Assembly (NCBI GenBank): GCA_034509495.1
Contig: CM067509.1
Span: 7,035,288-7,099,287 of the forward strand
DNA from: Acestrorhynchus altus
Taxonomy: Eukaryota > Chordata > Actinopteri > Characiformes > Acestrorhynchidae
Length of the DNA: 64,000 nucleotides
Direction: 5' to 3'
The notes below the pieces were generated by a model that worked only from the letters and a program-made list of their open reading frames with translations, ran no database searches and had not been told where the DNA came from. This document shows positions 22,426-33,200 of the stretch, in pieces; the stretch's first letter is position 1; each line of letters opens with the position of its first letter. The position numbers and the translations under genes were made by a program.

Positions 22426-22974
22426 CCTCCTGATACCTCCTTTCCTAACTGTTCATGGGACATGATCATCTGCAACCAAAAGGCATGTTTTCAATCATCA
22501 TAACCTCCACTGAGGGACACAAGGGTTCTCTTTAGCACCACACTCAGACTGACTGTACATTTATCTAATCTGTCAGTCACACGCTGTCACCATAAACCCA
22601 TCAGTATGATCCTCCCTTATCTCAGAAAGGACCCATCCAGAAACCATCTGCAAAACAAACTTCAGGACAGGACTTATTCTTAGAAAGTTTCAAAACAGCT
22701 CTGATCCAATCAAGACATGGACTCCACAAGAACTTTGAAGGTGTCCTGTGGTATGTGGAACCAGGACTAATAATGAAGATCTTTCCAGCCCTGTATGTTG
22801 TGAGGTGTCCATGGTCTTGTACTGAGGAATGTTAATTTTCTGTAGAACTTTGGAAATGGAACATCGTAAAACATCTGGCAACCACAATCAGGCCTCGTTT
22901 GAACACTGACAATTCTAGCCAAGAGCATGCTGAAGTAACCTGCTGATGAAGTAACACCACTTCATATTCAGTTT

Positions 22975-23105
22975 GCTTACTCACATCCCATGACTTTTGG
23001 CAGGTGCTCCAATATTTTTGTCCATATTGTGTAAATCCACCTCTTGTCCAGTCCCATTGGAACCAGATCAGCAACTTCACCTGGTTTCAATGTTATGGCT
23101 GATGG
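22975..23105. mobile_element. end of a dispersed Tc1-associated repeat
   Basis: Ends in cacctggtttcaatgttatggctgatggg, the terminal phrase of a repeat family common in fish genomes (the same end occurs near 39225, 56545 and 59420). No coding content. Confidence 0.55.
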
Positions 23106-23615
23106 GTGTGTATGATAATTCAGTCGGTGCTAAAACATACTCAGAACCTCAGGAACCTGCATTCTTCTGGAGATGATCATATAAACCCACCTTTTTGTCT
23201 GAGCACTTTGGACATTAACTGCCACAAAGACTTGAATCATTTTCCTCACTTTCTGCCTCAGAAGACTCCAGAAATGGTGCTCGAGGCTGGCTGTGCTGGA
23301 AAAGGGATTTATTTCCACTTTCAGCAGTAGTTCAAAGTCAGACAGACATCAGAAGTGTGGCAAGCACATTCATGCCTCAGCCCGACAGCCTGCGAGCAGG
23401 ACTTTCCCTCAGGTCTTAGCCTAGCGGAAGGGACAGATTTTCCCTCAGGTTGTCATTTGGTGCAACATCTACACTTTATCTCAGGTCTTAGCTGAACACC
23501 ACAACCAGGCTGAAGCTCAGGTTTTAGCCTGCTGAGACAATCAAACTGTCTTTCAGGTTTTAGTTAAGCAGCACAAGTGTGCGAGACAACCTAACGTTAG
23601 CTTAGGTCTTAGCTT

Positions 23616-23810
23616 GGTGGGACAACCAGATTTTCCTCAGGTGTTAGTGTGGTGGGACAACCAGATTTTCTTCAGGTGTTAGTGTAGTGGACAACCAGAT
23701 TTTCTTCAGGTGTTAGTGTGGTGGGACAACCAGATTTTCTTCAGGTGTTAATGTGGTGGGACAACCAGATTTTCTTCAGGTGTTAGTGTGGTGGGACAAC
23801 CAGACATTAA
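23616..23810. repeat. 35-bp minisatellite, about 5.5 copies
   Basis: Units ggtgggacaaccagattttc then ttcaggtgttagtgt, with degenerate copies spreading on both sides over about 23390-24050 (phrases such as gggacaacc and cctcaggtcttagc). An old array with a younger homogenised core. Confidence 0.9.
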
Positions 23811-24449
23811 TAAAGCTCTTAGCATGGCAAAGACAACCATATTTTCTCTCAGAGCTTGTTGGGACAACAAAGTTCACCTGAACTCTTAACTTGGTGGGAC
23901 AGATTTAACCTCAGATGTTAGCTTGGTGGAACAGTCAGAACAGATGTTCTCTCTTTGGTGGGACAACCCAACCATACCTGACAAGAACCAACCTCAGGTT
24001 TCAGACCATCAGAACATCCAGGGTTTTTTTCAGGACTTGGGGACAATCAGACCTTAGGACAACTTTCACAATGACAACACAAGAAGAGCTTCCCTCTAGT
24101 CTTAATGTGGACTTCAGGTCAGGCTTAGACTTAAAGCTCCTCAACTCTAATCATGATGTCCTTCAGATCTCAGTGGGCTTTGGTAGGACCACCAAACCTT
24201 GGTACAGTCTTCACTCAGTAGCACAGTGCACTGAGGCTCTGAAGACACTGTGACCAGCAGTAAACAAGCCCTCAGTTTACACAACAGCCAGCAAACAAAC
24301 AACTTCAAACTGTTATAGTGTTGCAACTTATTCCACCTTAAAAGCAGCAGCGCTTCCACTGAAACTGCTGCACTATTTAAGGTGGAACGGAGAGTTCCGA
24401 CACTAGGCTTCATCTTTCACCTGGACTTGCTGAAAGACCTAATGGAGGA

Positions 24450-24498
24450 GAAGCTCCTCAAAGCTCCTCAAAGCTCCTCAAAGCTCCTCAAAGCTCCT
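24450..24498. repeat. 10-bp tandem repeat, about 5 copies
   Basis: aagctcctca repeated about five times, just 3' of the candidate edar exon 1 donor. Confidence 0.93.
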
Positions 24499-24532
24499 GA
24501 GATGCCAGCCTGGAGATCTTACCTGCGCGAGG

Positions 24533-24787
24533 AGGGGCCCTTAAAGTCCACACAGGTACAGTCTTCAGGCTCGCGCTCTCCGGGACCCCAGGAACAGTGA
24601 GGGGTCTGGAATCTGCCCCTGCTCCGGGTGCAGTTTTGAGCGCGCGCTTGGCTCCTCCTCGAGAGGGCAGGAGGCGCTGATGCTGCCGCCCGCGGTGAAC
24701 CTGAGTCAGGTAGAGCTGCGGGGCCCCGCACGCGGCCGCAGGCGCCCCCTGCTGGAGAGCGCGCTGACACTGCACCGGCTGACACAC
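24533..24787 (-). other. edar: candidate edar exon 1 (5' untranslated) in a GC-rich block
   Basis: This GC- and CpG-rich block stands out from AT-rich flanks. On the minus strand it ends at a near-perfect donor, cgcgcag|gtaaga (exon end at 24533), and is in the right place and orientation for the first exon of edar. Human EDAR also has a non-coding first exon. The upper boundary (transcription start) is not visible and 24787 is arbitrary. No TATA box is evident. One frame stays open from an ATG at 24787 through the join to exon 2, but it resembles nothing and is probably chance. It would be refuted if cDNA starts elsewhere. Confidence 0.45.
24742..24755 (-). promoter_or_regulatory. candidate CTCF-binding motif
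   Basis: On the minus strand this reads ccagcagggggcgc, which fits the core CTCF consensus very closely. It lies inside the GC-rich block at the 5' end of edar. Confidence 0.45.
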
Positions 24788-24828
24788 AGCACAGCAGGGT
24801 TTACAGTAACATGTCTCTTAATATTAAC

Positions 24829-24932
24829 TTACAACAACAACAACAACAACAACAATATTTATAATAATAATATCCGTCATCATCATAAAAGATACATTAT
24901 TATATTTGTTTTATTGGACTATATAATAGAAT

Positions 24933-24988
<56 letters not shown>
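24829..24988. repeat. (ACA)n and (AATC)n microsatellites
   Basis: About 9 ACA units at 24829-24855 and about 14 AATC units at 24930-24988, separated by AT-rich sequence, immediately upstream of candidate edar exon 1. Confidence 0.95.
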
Positions 24989-24989
<1 letters not shown>

Positions 24990-25410
24990 ACCTTTCTTGT
25001 CAAGTTACATCCCAAAGGGTTTTTATAAAGATACCTTTAAGTGAGAGAAAAAATTCACAGTTCAACTATTTTTCATATAAAAGAATAAAATTATGTATAA
25101 AATGAGAAAAAAACCTCAGATAAAATAAAAGCACTAAAATACTTTTAATATGAAGTGAACTTTTATAAGAATAAAAATAACAAAATATTTTATATATTTT
25201 AAAATATTTGATCAAAGCTCATTTCTTTAAAAATAATAATAGTAATAATTGCAGTTTATAGATCAACACTATGAAGTACCATCAACATGATATCACTGCA
25301 AGTAATATCTGTATTATTATTATTGATGTTCATTGTTTTAAATAACAAATATATCTTTATTGTAAATAAATGTTTATTTTAAACAGTACTGTTAAAGTTT
25401 AGCATTATAT

Positions 25411-25450
25411 AGACAGACAGACAGACAGACAGACAGAGACACAGACAGAC

Positions 25451-25483
<33 letters not shown>

Positions 25484-25600
25484 GACACAGACAGACAGAG
25501 ACACAGACAGACAGACAGAGACACAGACAGAGACACAGACAGACAGAGACACAGACAGACAGACAGAGACACAGACAGAGACAGACAGAGACACAGACAG
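25411..25600. repeat. (GACA)n with GAGACACAGACA variants
   Basis: Nearly pure GACA tetranucleotides broken by regularly placed gagacacagaca units. One strand lacks stops in several frames, so spurious cysteine-rich ORFs appear. Confidence 0.97.
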
Positions 25601-25894
25601 GAATAGATCAGTGAGTGTGTAAATGATACAGCAGGGTGTTTACGCTTCTAATTCAGCTTTACTGTCTCTCATTCTCAGATGTCCCTCCACATCTAAGGGG
25701 GGTCTTCATCCTGTTGCTGGGATGGTGCATCGTCCCGTTTGATTACCTGTTGATTTCTTTGAGGTGTTTCCTGTTTTCCTGCTGTCCCGTGTGTGTGATC
25801 TGGATGGGGGTGAGAAGATGACCGGTCAGGCTGAAGACAGAGAAAGTGCCTTTGATTAAAGAGGCTTTGATTCACTTACCTGACAATTACACTC

Positions 25895-25912
25895 TCAGAG
25901 AGAGAGAGAGAG

Positions 25913-25969
<57 letters not shown>

Positions 25970-26006
25970 CAGAGAGAAAGAGAGAGATACAGAGAGAGAG
26001 AGAGAG
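25895..26006. repeat. (GA)n microsatellite with GATACA interruptions
   Basis: GA tract of about 110 bp with four gatacaga interruptions. Confidence 0.97.
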
Positions 26007-26039
26007 CATACCATATAAAGGTGCATAGACACTGTATGT

Positions 26040-26108
26040 GTTTCTAATAAAGTGGCCAGTGTAGTTTTATATTAAGGTAGGGGTTTCTAATAAAGTGGCC
26101 AGTGTAGG
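26040..26108. repeat. tandem 24-bp phrase, 2 copies
   Basis: The phrase tttctaataaagtggccagt, followed by gtag, occurs twice, 48 bp apart. This phrase is frequent at the ends of dispersed repeats in fish DNA. Confidence 0.7.
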
Positions 26109-26356
26109 TACAGTGATTTGTTTACTGCAGAGGTCAGTTCTGAGCTGGTGTTTCTGAAGGTAGTTTCTTATGTTTTCATCTGTTGGTTCTTTCAACTCTG
26201 AAGCTCAGATCTTCCAGTATTTATGGTTTTATTATTGGCTTTGAAGTTCAGAGGGTGGTGGCTGGAATGTTCCTCCAGGTCCTGCACACATCCCACCTGA
26301 TCTCAGTCACTGTAGTGCTAACCTTTTTGGCTGGAGATTAACTCTGGAGATACATC

Positions 26357-26694
26357 TGTCCAAACGTTCATCCTTCTGATTCAGAAGTTGCAATTTTAAG
26401 TTGCACCCATTGCTGACACAGATGTGCAAATGCACACACAGCTTATCTTGTCCTAGTAGAGTTGGGATGAGCTGGGGAGTTGGGGACCAGGTGGGGTGGT
26501 GATCCTCCAACATCCTGACCTCACCTGTCTCTCTTGTCATCGAATGCCATCAAATCCTGACAGCAGTGCTCAAGAATGTAGTCAGAAGACAGTAGAGACA
26601 GTTACTCCAACAAAAGCAGGATAAACTCTTTAAAACCCTTGATTTCAGAAGAAATTGTGAATGAGCGGGTGTCCCAATACTTATGCCCATGTCG
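26357..26694. mobile_element. fold-back family A copy
   Basis: Runs from tgtccaaacgttcatcc through cccattgctgacacagatg, gatgagctggggagttgggg, caacaaaagcaggataaac and aacccttgatttcagaag to gtgtcccaatacttatg. Ends are imperfect inverted repeats of each other. No coding capacity. Confidence 0.75.
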
Positions 26695-27164
26695 AGTGTG
26701 ACGGTTTATATATCAAAGCCTGGTTTTGTTCAGCAGGCTGTGGACGTCTGGTGTTAAATGAAGCAGAGGAACAGCTGGTACATTTACCTTCCAAGGCCAG
26801 TCCTATTCTGCTCGGTAACATCTCCTCATGGGGGTGATGGTGATGGTGGTGATGGGGTGGGGGGTGTAGAAAGATGGTTGCCATGGAAATTGCAGAATCA
26901 GCTAACCCATTTCTCCTGGCCGAAGGAGAGTTAGTCCTGATTCCTCGCCTAACTTCAAAACCCACAAACGTTCAGAGATACGTTTAGAAACATGTTTGGA
27001 AAATGTATTGATGGTTATTATAAAACACTGATCGGCCATAACATTAGATCATCCTGCCTTATATCGTGTGGGTCCTCCTGCTGTTGTCGACTGCTCTGAC
27101 TTGTTGAAGCTTGGAAGCAGGATCATCTCGTTCAACCCTCTTTCTGAAGGCGTACCTACATTGT

Positions 27165-27440
27165 CCTGCAACCAAACCCTACCAGAGGGACTGTGTTCTG
27201 TGGAACGATAGATCTCTATCCAGTTGGGCAGCTGGGGATGAGGTGGGGTGGTGGTCATCCAACATCCTGACCTCACTGATGCTCTTGTGCAATCAAATAC
27301 GCCCAACAATGTTCTAGCAGAAAGCCGTCCCTGGCCAGTAGAGACTCCAACAAAAGCAGGATGGTCTCTTTTTAATCCCCTTGATTTCAGAAGACACCGT
27401 GAGCGAGCAGGTGTCCCAATACTTTGGTCCACATTGTGTA
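27165..27440. mobile_element. fold-back family A, truncated copy
   Basis: Contains gggatgaggtggggtggtgg, gcaatcaaatac, ccaacaaaagcaggatgg and the end gtgtcccaatactttggtcc. The left part is replaced by unrelated sequence. A second repeat end (ggccataacattag) lies at 27037-27050. Confidence 0.75.
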
Positions 27441-28302
27441 AGCTCGTCCTGGTTTACCCACTGGGTGTTGAGAGTGCACGGTTGTGTTCCTCGTGTAAAC
27501 AGGCTGCTGAAGATCTTCTGTGATGACATCACGCAGATTCATCTCTGCTAAGTGCTTATTTTAGCCGTACAGTTTTCACATTTACATACCAGACCAGCCA
27601 AGCCAGCCAGCTCTCTGACAGCGGATCCAGCGCCGTCTGTGTCCGGGCTTGAGGAGCTGTTCTCTTTTGCCTTTCAGTGTTTGCGTAACACAAGAGGAAC
27701 AACATAACATTTCAGATCATGTTACGGGCCTCCTGTACCGCAGTGGAACCTGTAGACGACAAGGGGCTCCATCCCTGGGTTGATGCACGTACGCTTCACA
27801 CAGCTGCCGATGTAACGTCCTGCACGAGAGTACGTTCGGCTGAAAGAGGCAATAATGTTCATCGCGTTGTGTGAACCAACACACTCTGATGTTCATCACG
27901 CTGGAATAAAACATTACGTTTATATATATATACATTAAAGTGCTTCAGTGATCAATAAGCACTGACGTTCTTCTGCTGCTGTCACAGTTGCTTTCTTGGA
28001 CAGACAAACAAGAGTTCAGCCACTGTAGATATCTGCAGTCTCCACGGCACGGCCTCCACCTCAGCACTCTGCTCCTCGCCGTGGGTGGTCGGGTGGAGAG
28101 GAGTACTTGACTGGAGCAGGAAGTTCAATCTCCATGACTTAACAGGCCTTATATGCGTTGAGCGTTTCCCTAAATGGCTCCACTGGCAGTGAGAAAACAC
28201 CAGCGCTGGAAGCTATAATTTTAGAGATGATTGAATGTGTGAAAGGGGCGTGCAGGGACAGGCAGAGACCTCCCTACAACAGTGAGGACGTGCATGCTCA
28301 CA

Positions 28303-28303
28303 A

Positions 28304-28330
<27 letters not shown>
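28303..28330. repeat. (CA)n microsatellite
   Basis: About 14 CA units. Confidence 0.95.
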
Positions 28331-28334
<4 letters not shown>

Positions 28335-28694
28335 ATGTTTGAAATTTTATCAAACCCTTCAGTGGATCCTGCTTGTGTCCAATGATTCCAGGGTCCAGAC
28401 CCACCGCAGCCCTGACCAGGACACGGGAATAGAGTTGGTTGATTAGGGATTTGCCAGGTGGTTGATACAGTATTTTAGGTGGTTGCTATGATTCGAGAGG
28501 TGGTTGGTAGGGAGTTGCTAAGTAGCTGCAAGTTATAAGTTATATCGTTTTTCATGTCTGTAATCAGGTGGTTGTTAGAATGTTGCCATGTGGTTGCTAT
28601 GGTATTGCTGGGACAATGCAGTGCGGTGTCTCCTTATTCGCAGGGGATCATAAGGTGTTACTTTTATGTGTTATATAGGTGTTATATTATACAT

Positions 28695-28800
28695 ATATAC
28701 TGTCTGGACATATATGTCTAAAGATATCCACACAGCTTCTCTTATGGTTGAATTCAGCTGCTTTAGTCCACCCATTACTGACACAGGGGGTACAACATCC
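28695..28800. mobile_element. fold-back family A fragment
   Basis: Contains cagctgctttagtccaccca and ttactgacacagg, the conserved end segment of family A, together with a degenerate end tctggacatatatgtc. Confidence 0.5.
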
Positions 28801-29047
28801 ATAGGGGCGCTGACCAATAGAATGTGACGGTCAGGAGCCGCCACGAGCCTGTCCATCCAGTACCTGTGGGATGGAGTGTCTAATACTAATCATCCAGTAT
28901 CTGTACCTGACCTGACTGACCTCATGTTCTCCCTCTGGGCTGAATTATTGTGAACTATTAAAACCTTGTTTAGTCTCTCTTTAGGCTTATTCTGGATCTG
29001 GCCGAGTGTGAGTGGACAGTGTGTTTACAGTGCAACACCTGTGATCT

Positions 29048-29062
29048 ACAGCAGGGGGCAGC
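29048..29062 (+). promoter_or_regulatory. candidate CTCF-binding motif
   Basis: acagcagggggcagc on the plus strand fits most positions of the CTCF core. It lies 1.5 kb upstream of sh3rf3 and points away from the motif at 24742-24755. Confidence 0.3.
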
Positions 29063-29187
29063 AGACACTAATTCTTAATGTCTGATGGGTTCGTGGTGAG
29101 ACCTCACCATCAACTTTATAAGAGCATAACCTTCATATTTCTCTATTAAAGACACAATATGACTTATTATTCAATGATCAGTAAATA

Positions 29188-29210
29188 TATATATATATAT
29201 ATATATATAC
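29188..29210. repeat. (AT)n microsatellite
   Basis: About 12 AT units. Confidence 0.95.
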
Positions 29211-29760
29211 GTGAATGTTCTCCCTCGGTTCTGCAGATGGTGTGGTAGAGGTGGAGCGTTGATAGAGCCTCCAATAGCATCCACACTTTTTCAATCAGGG
29301 ACAATTCGTTCAAGTGGGACTCATCGCTGAAGGTGACCTGCTACCGTTCAGAGTGACTCGATGAGTGTCTGGTGCGACACCACTGCAGTCTTCGGTGATG
29401 CTGACATGGTGTTAAGGGCAGTCGTTGTAATGGTCTGCATGCATGTAGCCCGTCGTGCATCCGTCAGCCAAAGTTGCTGCTCTAACAGGACGACTCATGG
29501 AGAGCATCACTGCACTCTGAATGTCCGTAATCAGACAGTCCGTCAGGTCTCCCCGTGGTTGGTGTGTACCTTCCTCTTTCCACTGCATGACCAGTGTGGT
29601 GCACAATACATCAGCCCTACGATGCTACCCCTCCCAAACGCCTTCATCTTGCACACTTCTAGACATACTTCTCTCGCAAAGGATGCTACCAACACAACAG
29701 CACGAGTCAGATCAGAAAGCCTGACATTTGCACGTCTCGCACAATGAAGCCACTTTAAAG
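29205..29760 (-). pseudogene. Tc1/mariner-type transposase relic with internal deletion
   Basis: Minus-strand frames show the third-catalytic-residue region LIEKVWMLLEALSTLH (about 29245-29315), closely matching the relic at 32740-33200. Immediately upstream (29310-29350) is VTFSDESHLNEL, the first catalytic Asp region. The middle of the catalytic domain (the QQDNARPH block) is therefore deleted. Further N-terminal sequence to about 29760 is open in frames with LSDLTRAVV-like residues. Frameshifts are present, so it is inactive. Confidence 0.7.
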
Positions 29761-29932
29761 GACTTTTCTTAAGTTTCAATAGAAGTTCATGTAAAATAAG
29801 AGTCGTTTTCCAGTCACTTTAGAGCATTTCTATTGGTCTGTTCATCCCCAGTGAACAGGACAGCTACTGGGTTTGAACCATAGAGAGAAAAGGACAGAAA
29901 TGGAGATACTAGTTTTTAATTGGACTGCAGTG

Positions 29933-29956
29933 GTGTGTGTGTGTGTGTGTGTGTGT
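29933..29956. repeat. (GT)n microsatellite
   Basis: About 12 GT units. Confidence 0.93.
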
Positions 29957-30099
29957 TCAGTATGTTAAATCAAAACAGTAATGCGTGAGACTATATAGAT
30001 ATACACACACGTTCACATAACCATATAATGGTATCAATAATATTATGTTTAATATTTGTTTTATTGATTCTGATACTGATTACATGTAACGTCACTGTG

Positions 30100-30121
30100 T
30101 TTCTATTTTCTTTCCCCACAG
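30100..30121 (+). promoter_or_regulatory. sh3rf3: candidate splice acceptor upstream of sh3rf3 exon 1
   Basis: ttctattttctttccccacag is a textbook 3' splice site on the sense strand, 510 bp before the sh3rf3 ATG. If used, the first coding exon would carry the whole CA/CT tract in its 5' UTR. A competing acceptor (ctctgtcag) lies at 30555-30563. Confidence 0.35.
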
Positions 30122-30132
30122 CTGCACGTGAG

Positions 30133-30561
<429 letters not shown>

Positions 30562-30583
30562 AGAGGGAGCGCTCTTCAGCAGT

Positions 30584-30598
30584 ATGTCTGGGCTGTAG
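30584..30598 (+). other. five-codon upstream ORF of sh3rf3
   Basis: ATG TCT GGG CTG TAG, with A at -3, ending 33 bp before the sh3rf3 ATG. If the mRNA 5' end lies upstream of it, it could reduce initiation at the main start. Confidence 0.3.
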
Positions 30599-30631
30599 GA
30601 CTGAGCGGAGGAGCGGACCGCGCGCGTCAGG

Positions 30632-30994
30632 ATGGACGAGTCGTCCCTGCTGGACCTGCTGGAGTGCTCGGTGTGCTTGGAGCGGCTGGACACCACCGCC
30701 AAAGTGCTGCCGTGCCAGCACACCTTCTGCCGCCGCTGCCTGGAGAACATCGTGAGCTCGAGGCACGAGCTGCGCTGCCCGGAGTGCCGCATCCTGGTGG
30801 ACTGCGGAGTGGACGACCTGCCCGCCAACATCCTGCTGGTGCGCCTGCTGGACGGCATCCGCCAACGGCCGCAGCGGGGCGGGGGCCGGCCGGGGCCGGG
30901 GCCGGGGCTCGGGGGGGCGGCCGGGGTGGCGGCGTCTCCCCCGGGCACAGCCCTGCGGGACTCGCCCAGCGCCACGCGCAGCTCCCCGGTCAAG
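30632..30994 (+). CDS. sh3rf3: sh3rf3 first coding exon: RING domain of POSH2
   Basis: SH3RF3 (POSH2) is a cytoplasmic E3 ubiquitin ligase and scaffold with one RING and four SH3 domains, linked to Rac/PAK2 and JNK signalling. The 121 codons begin MDESSLLDLLECSVCLERLD, as I recall for human SH3RF3. Human SH3RF1 differs at Ser5/Ser13, which points to the SH3RF3 paralogue. The C3HC4 RING is intact: Cys12, Cys15, Cys28, His30, Cys33, Cys36, Cys49, Cys52. ELRCPECR and LPANILLVRLLDGIRQRP follow. Residues 81-105 are a Gly/Pro-rich linker. The ATG has a strong context (A at -3, G at +4). The exon ends CAAG|GTGGGT (donor at 30995-30996) in phase 0, after Lys121. The SH3 exons are not in the window. 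Confidence 0.97.
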
Positions 30995-31856
30995 GTGGGT
31001 GGCGGAGCCGCGGGGGGCAGAGAGGGAGAGAGAGTCGGGGGGTGTCTTCAGCGAGCAGGGGGTCCCAAAGTCCATGCACTGACACACCTGACCCAGCACC
31101 TGCTTAATTAGTTAATGAGGTGAATGGGTCACTCAGTGTCCAGCACTGGGATCCACTGATGCCCTGAGCTGAGCTGAGCTGGAGGGATGGCAGCTGTCAG
31201 TCCAAGGGTCTAGGTGGGTCACCTGCCTCCAGGTGTGCTGGGTCAGGGATGTGCCGGATAACTGGCTGGGTTTGTGAGCCATGTCCTGAGCTGGACCTGT
31301 GAGTGGCAGCATGGGGCTGCATGAAGTTCTGTGGAAATGACCACTTTGTTTTATAAGTTGGAGAGGCCAAGGGCTCCCAGCACACCCCGTTCACCCCATT
31401 AACTAATAACCAACTCTGTGGCCTGTGTCAGATGTGACCTGTGTCAGGTGTGTTGGAGCAGGAGAAAGAGCTTGGGGTCCTCAGGTGAAGCTGAAGAACA
31501 TAATGGAGCTGCATGGAAGTGATCAAATGTGCTGAAGAGGTGTTTCTTTAGCTGGAACGTGTGAATCCTGAGGTGAATCTGAGAAGAGTCACTGTATCAC
31601 TTGTATAACTGGGACTAAAAATGACCAAAGGTCAGTGTGAGATCTAATTCTTTGCTGTACGCTGTGATGTCTGACGGTGTTGTTTGGATCTCAGAGCTGC
31701 ACTGGAATGCTCGGACTGGTCATTTCCGAGGTTATTTGTATATTTTTGTGGTTATACAGTTTCTAGTTTTGCAGTTTCTGGTTACTTTGCACATCATGTC
31801 TCTTGCACTTAAGATTGTCCCATTGCAGAGTTGCGTAGTTTAGTGTAATTTGAATC

Positions 31857-31910
31857 TATCCATCCATCCATCCATCCATCCATCCATCCATCCATCCATC
31901 CATCCATCTA
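31857..31910. repeat. (ATCC)n microsatellite
   Basis: About 13 ATCC units directly before the SINE. Confidence 0.97.
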
Positions 31911-31911
31911 T

Positions 31912-32186
31912 CTGTTGCAGGTTGTAAGTTCGAAACCTGGGTCATACTGCTTTCCATCAGCAGCCAGAGTCCGGGAGAGCAAAACTGGCCATGCTCTCTC
32001 TGGGTGGGTAGGTGGCGCTGTCTGCAGTTCGAAAAGTTTGACTTGACATGTATCAGAGGAGGCGTGAGCGCGTCCTCATCCTCTTAGGGTCAGAAGCCTA
32101 CTATGTGATCAGGCAAAAGTGCTGGTGGGAATTGGCACCTCCAATAAAAGACGTGCACAAAAAAAAGAAAGAAAGAAAGAAAGAAG
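31912..32186 (+). mobile_element. tRNA-derived SINE
   Basis: The head carries a good RNA polymerase III B box, agttcgaaacc, at 31927-31937. The body has phrases I recognise from a common fish SINE (cagccagagtccgggagagc, ggccatgctctctctggg, gacatgtatcagaggaggc). The 3' end is an A-rich (GAAA)n tail at 32158-32185. The A box is not clear, and the (ATCC)n tract sits where the 5' end should be, so the copy may be 5' truncated. Confidence 0.75.
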
Positions 32187-32739
32187 GTCTGAGACGGGAG
32201 GTAAACGTCCAACGCTGTGATTTAGGCCTGCAGTTGAAAACAGTACATATGGTCCGATTGTGCACACTGTGAATTGTGGCTTGTTGCGGTATCACTTCTC
32301 AGGACCCCTGGACGCCCACCTGCAGGGAGCAGGGGCTGAATGTAGCGATTCACAGACTTGCTTCATGTGCAGAAAGCTGTGGTCTCCATCGGTCACATCA
32401 TAACCTCGACATGTTCAGCACATTCTTAGCTCACGTCGGAGCAGAAATCGTAATCGGCCAGGCCTCGTTCCACGGCTGAGCGATCAGCAGGCACTGCTTC
32501 ATGAGCGAAGTGGGAAATAGTAGGAGGGAGATCAGCTGCTGATTCCGAAAAGGCCTGAGGTTTGTGAAACCTGTGCAGAACAGCTTGGATGACCAGTTTC
32601 TTCTGCTTAGGGAAGGGAAGGTGCTGAGCCACAGACTAACCTGTGTAATAGAGAAGAAACAGGGCAGAAGTGTCGTAACCTGACGGCATAACAACTGATG
32701 ATAACTGTAGTCTGATCTGATCAATATTTATTGATCTAC

Positions 32740-33200
32740 TCATACAGAAGTGGTGTCTCTCAGGACGGCGTCGGGTTTAACACAACACGCCAGACGTCTC
32801 TGCATGGAGGTGTAGAGGTTCCTAATGGTGTCCTGTGATGATCCATCCCATGTAGCTTGAATGTTCTCACTCAGTTCTGCAGATGGTGTGGTAGGGGTGG
32901 AGTGTTGATAGAGCGTCCAAGAGCGTCCACACATTTTCAATCAGGGACAGGTCTGGAGATGAGACCGACCACGGCGTGGTATCTGTGTTTTGAAGACGAG
33001 ATCTTGAGACGGCAGCAGTGTGTGGACGAGCGTTGTCCTGTTGGAACAGAGCACCGGAGTGTGTGTTCAGAAAAGGTAGAACCACTGGTTGCAGAACCTC
33101 ATTAATGTAACACTGGTCTGTTAAAGTGTCTGTAATGAAGATCAACGGTGCTCTGGCCTCGTACAGAACTGCACCCACACCATCACACCAGACCCTCTGG
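32740..33200 (-). pseudogene. Tc1/mariner-type transposase relic (C-terminal half)
   Basis: A 103-codon minus-strand frame (33178-32867) is still open and reads MGAVLYEARAPLIFITDTL, NEVLQPVVLPFL, ALFQQDNARPHTA, SSPDLSLIENVW. The Asp of QQDNARPH and the Glu of LIENVW are the second and third residues of the DDE triad. Spacing is as expected for a Tc1/mariner enzyme. Sequence continuing to about 32740 is the family's 3' region. The N-terminal half with the first Asp is missing, so it is inactive. It belongs to the same family as the relics at 2480-2790 and 29205-29760. Confidence 0.88.

Larger units (their letters stand above)
11893..24532 (-). other. edar: edar intron 1
   Basis: A large first intron of about 12.6 kb between the probable non-coding exon 1 and exon 2. 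It is rich in degenerate minisatellites, two related 62-bp arrays, a decayed Tc1-like element with long inverted repeats (15846-17525), and microsatellites. Stretches near 12790-13030, 19185-19480 and 20020-20360 look unique and could be regulatory. I see no other exons. Confidence 0.6.
24788..30121. other. divergent edar-sh3rf3 5' region
   Basis: About 5.3-5.8 kb between the two 5' ends. It is filled with simple repeats (24829-24988, 25411-25600, 25895-26006, 28303-28330), two fold-back family A copies (26357-26694, 27165-27440), a Tc1 relic (29205-29760) and some unique sequence (27450-28290, 28380-28690, 28810-29170). No other gene is visible. A run of AT-rich sequence at 24990-25400 has no recognisable feature. 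Confidence 0.7.

Noticed and set aside
24519..24785. Minus-strand frame ending EDCTCVDFKGPSSR, with a CTCV string as in edar exon 4.
   Set aside because: The frame does not join to the edar frame of exon 2. The likeness covers only about 12 bases.
25379..25594. Ser/Val/Cys-rich minus-strand frame resembling a small cysteine-rich peptide.
   Set aside because: Translation of the (GACA)n repeat.
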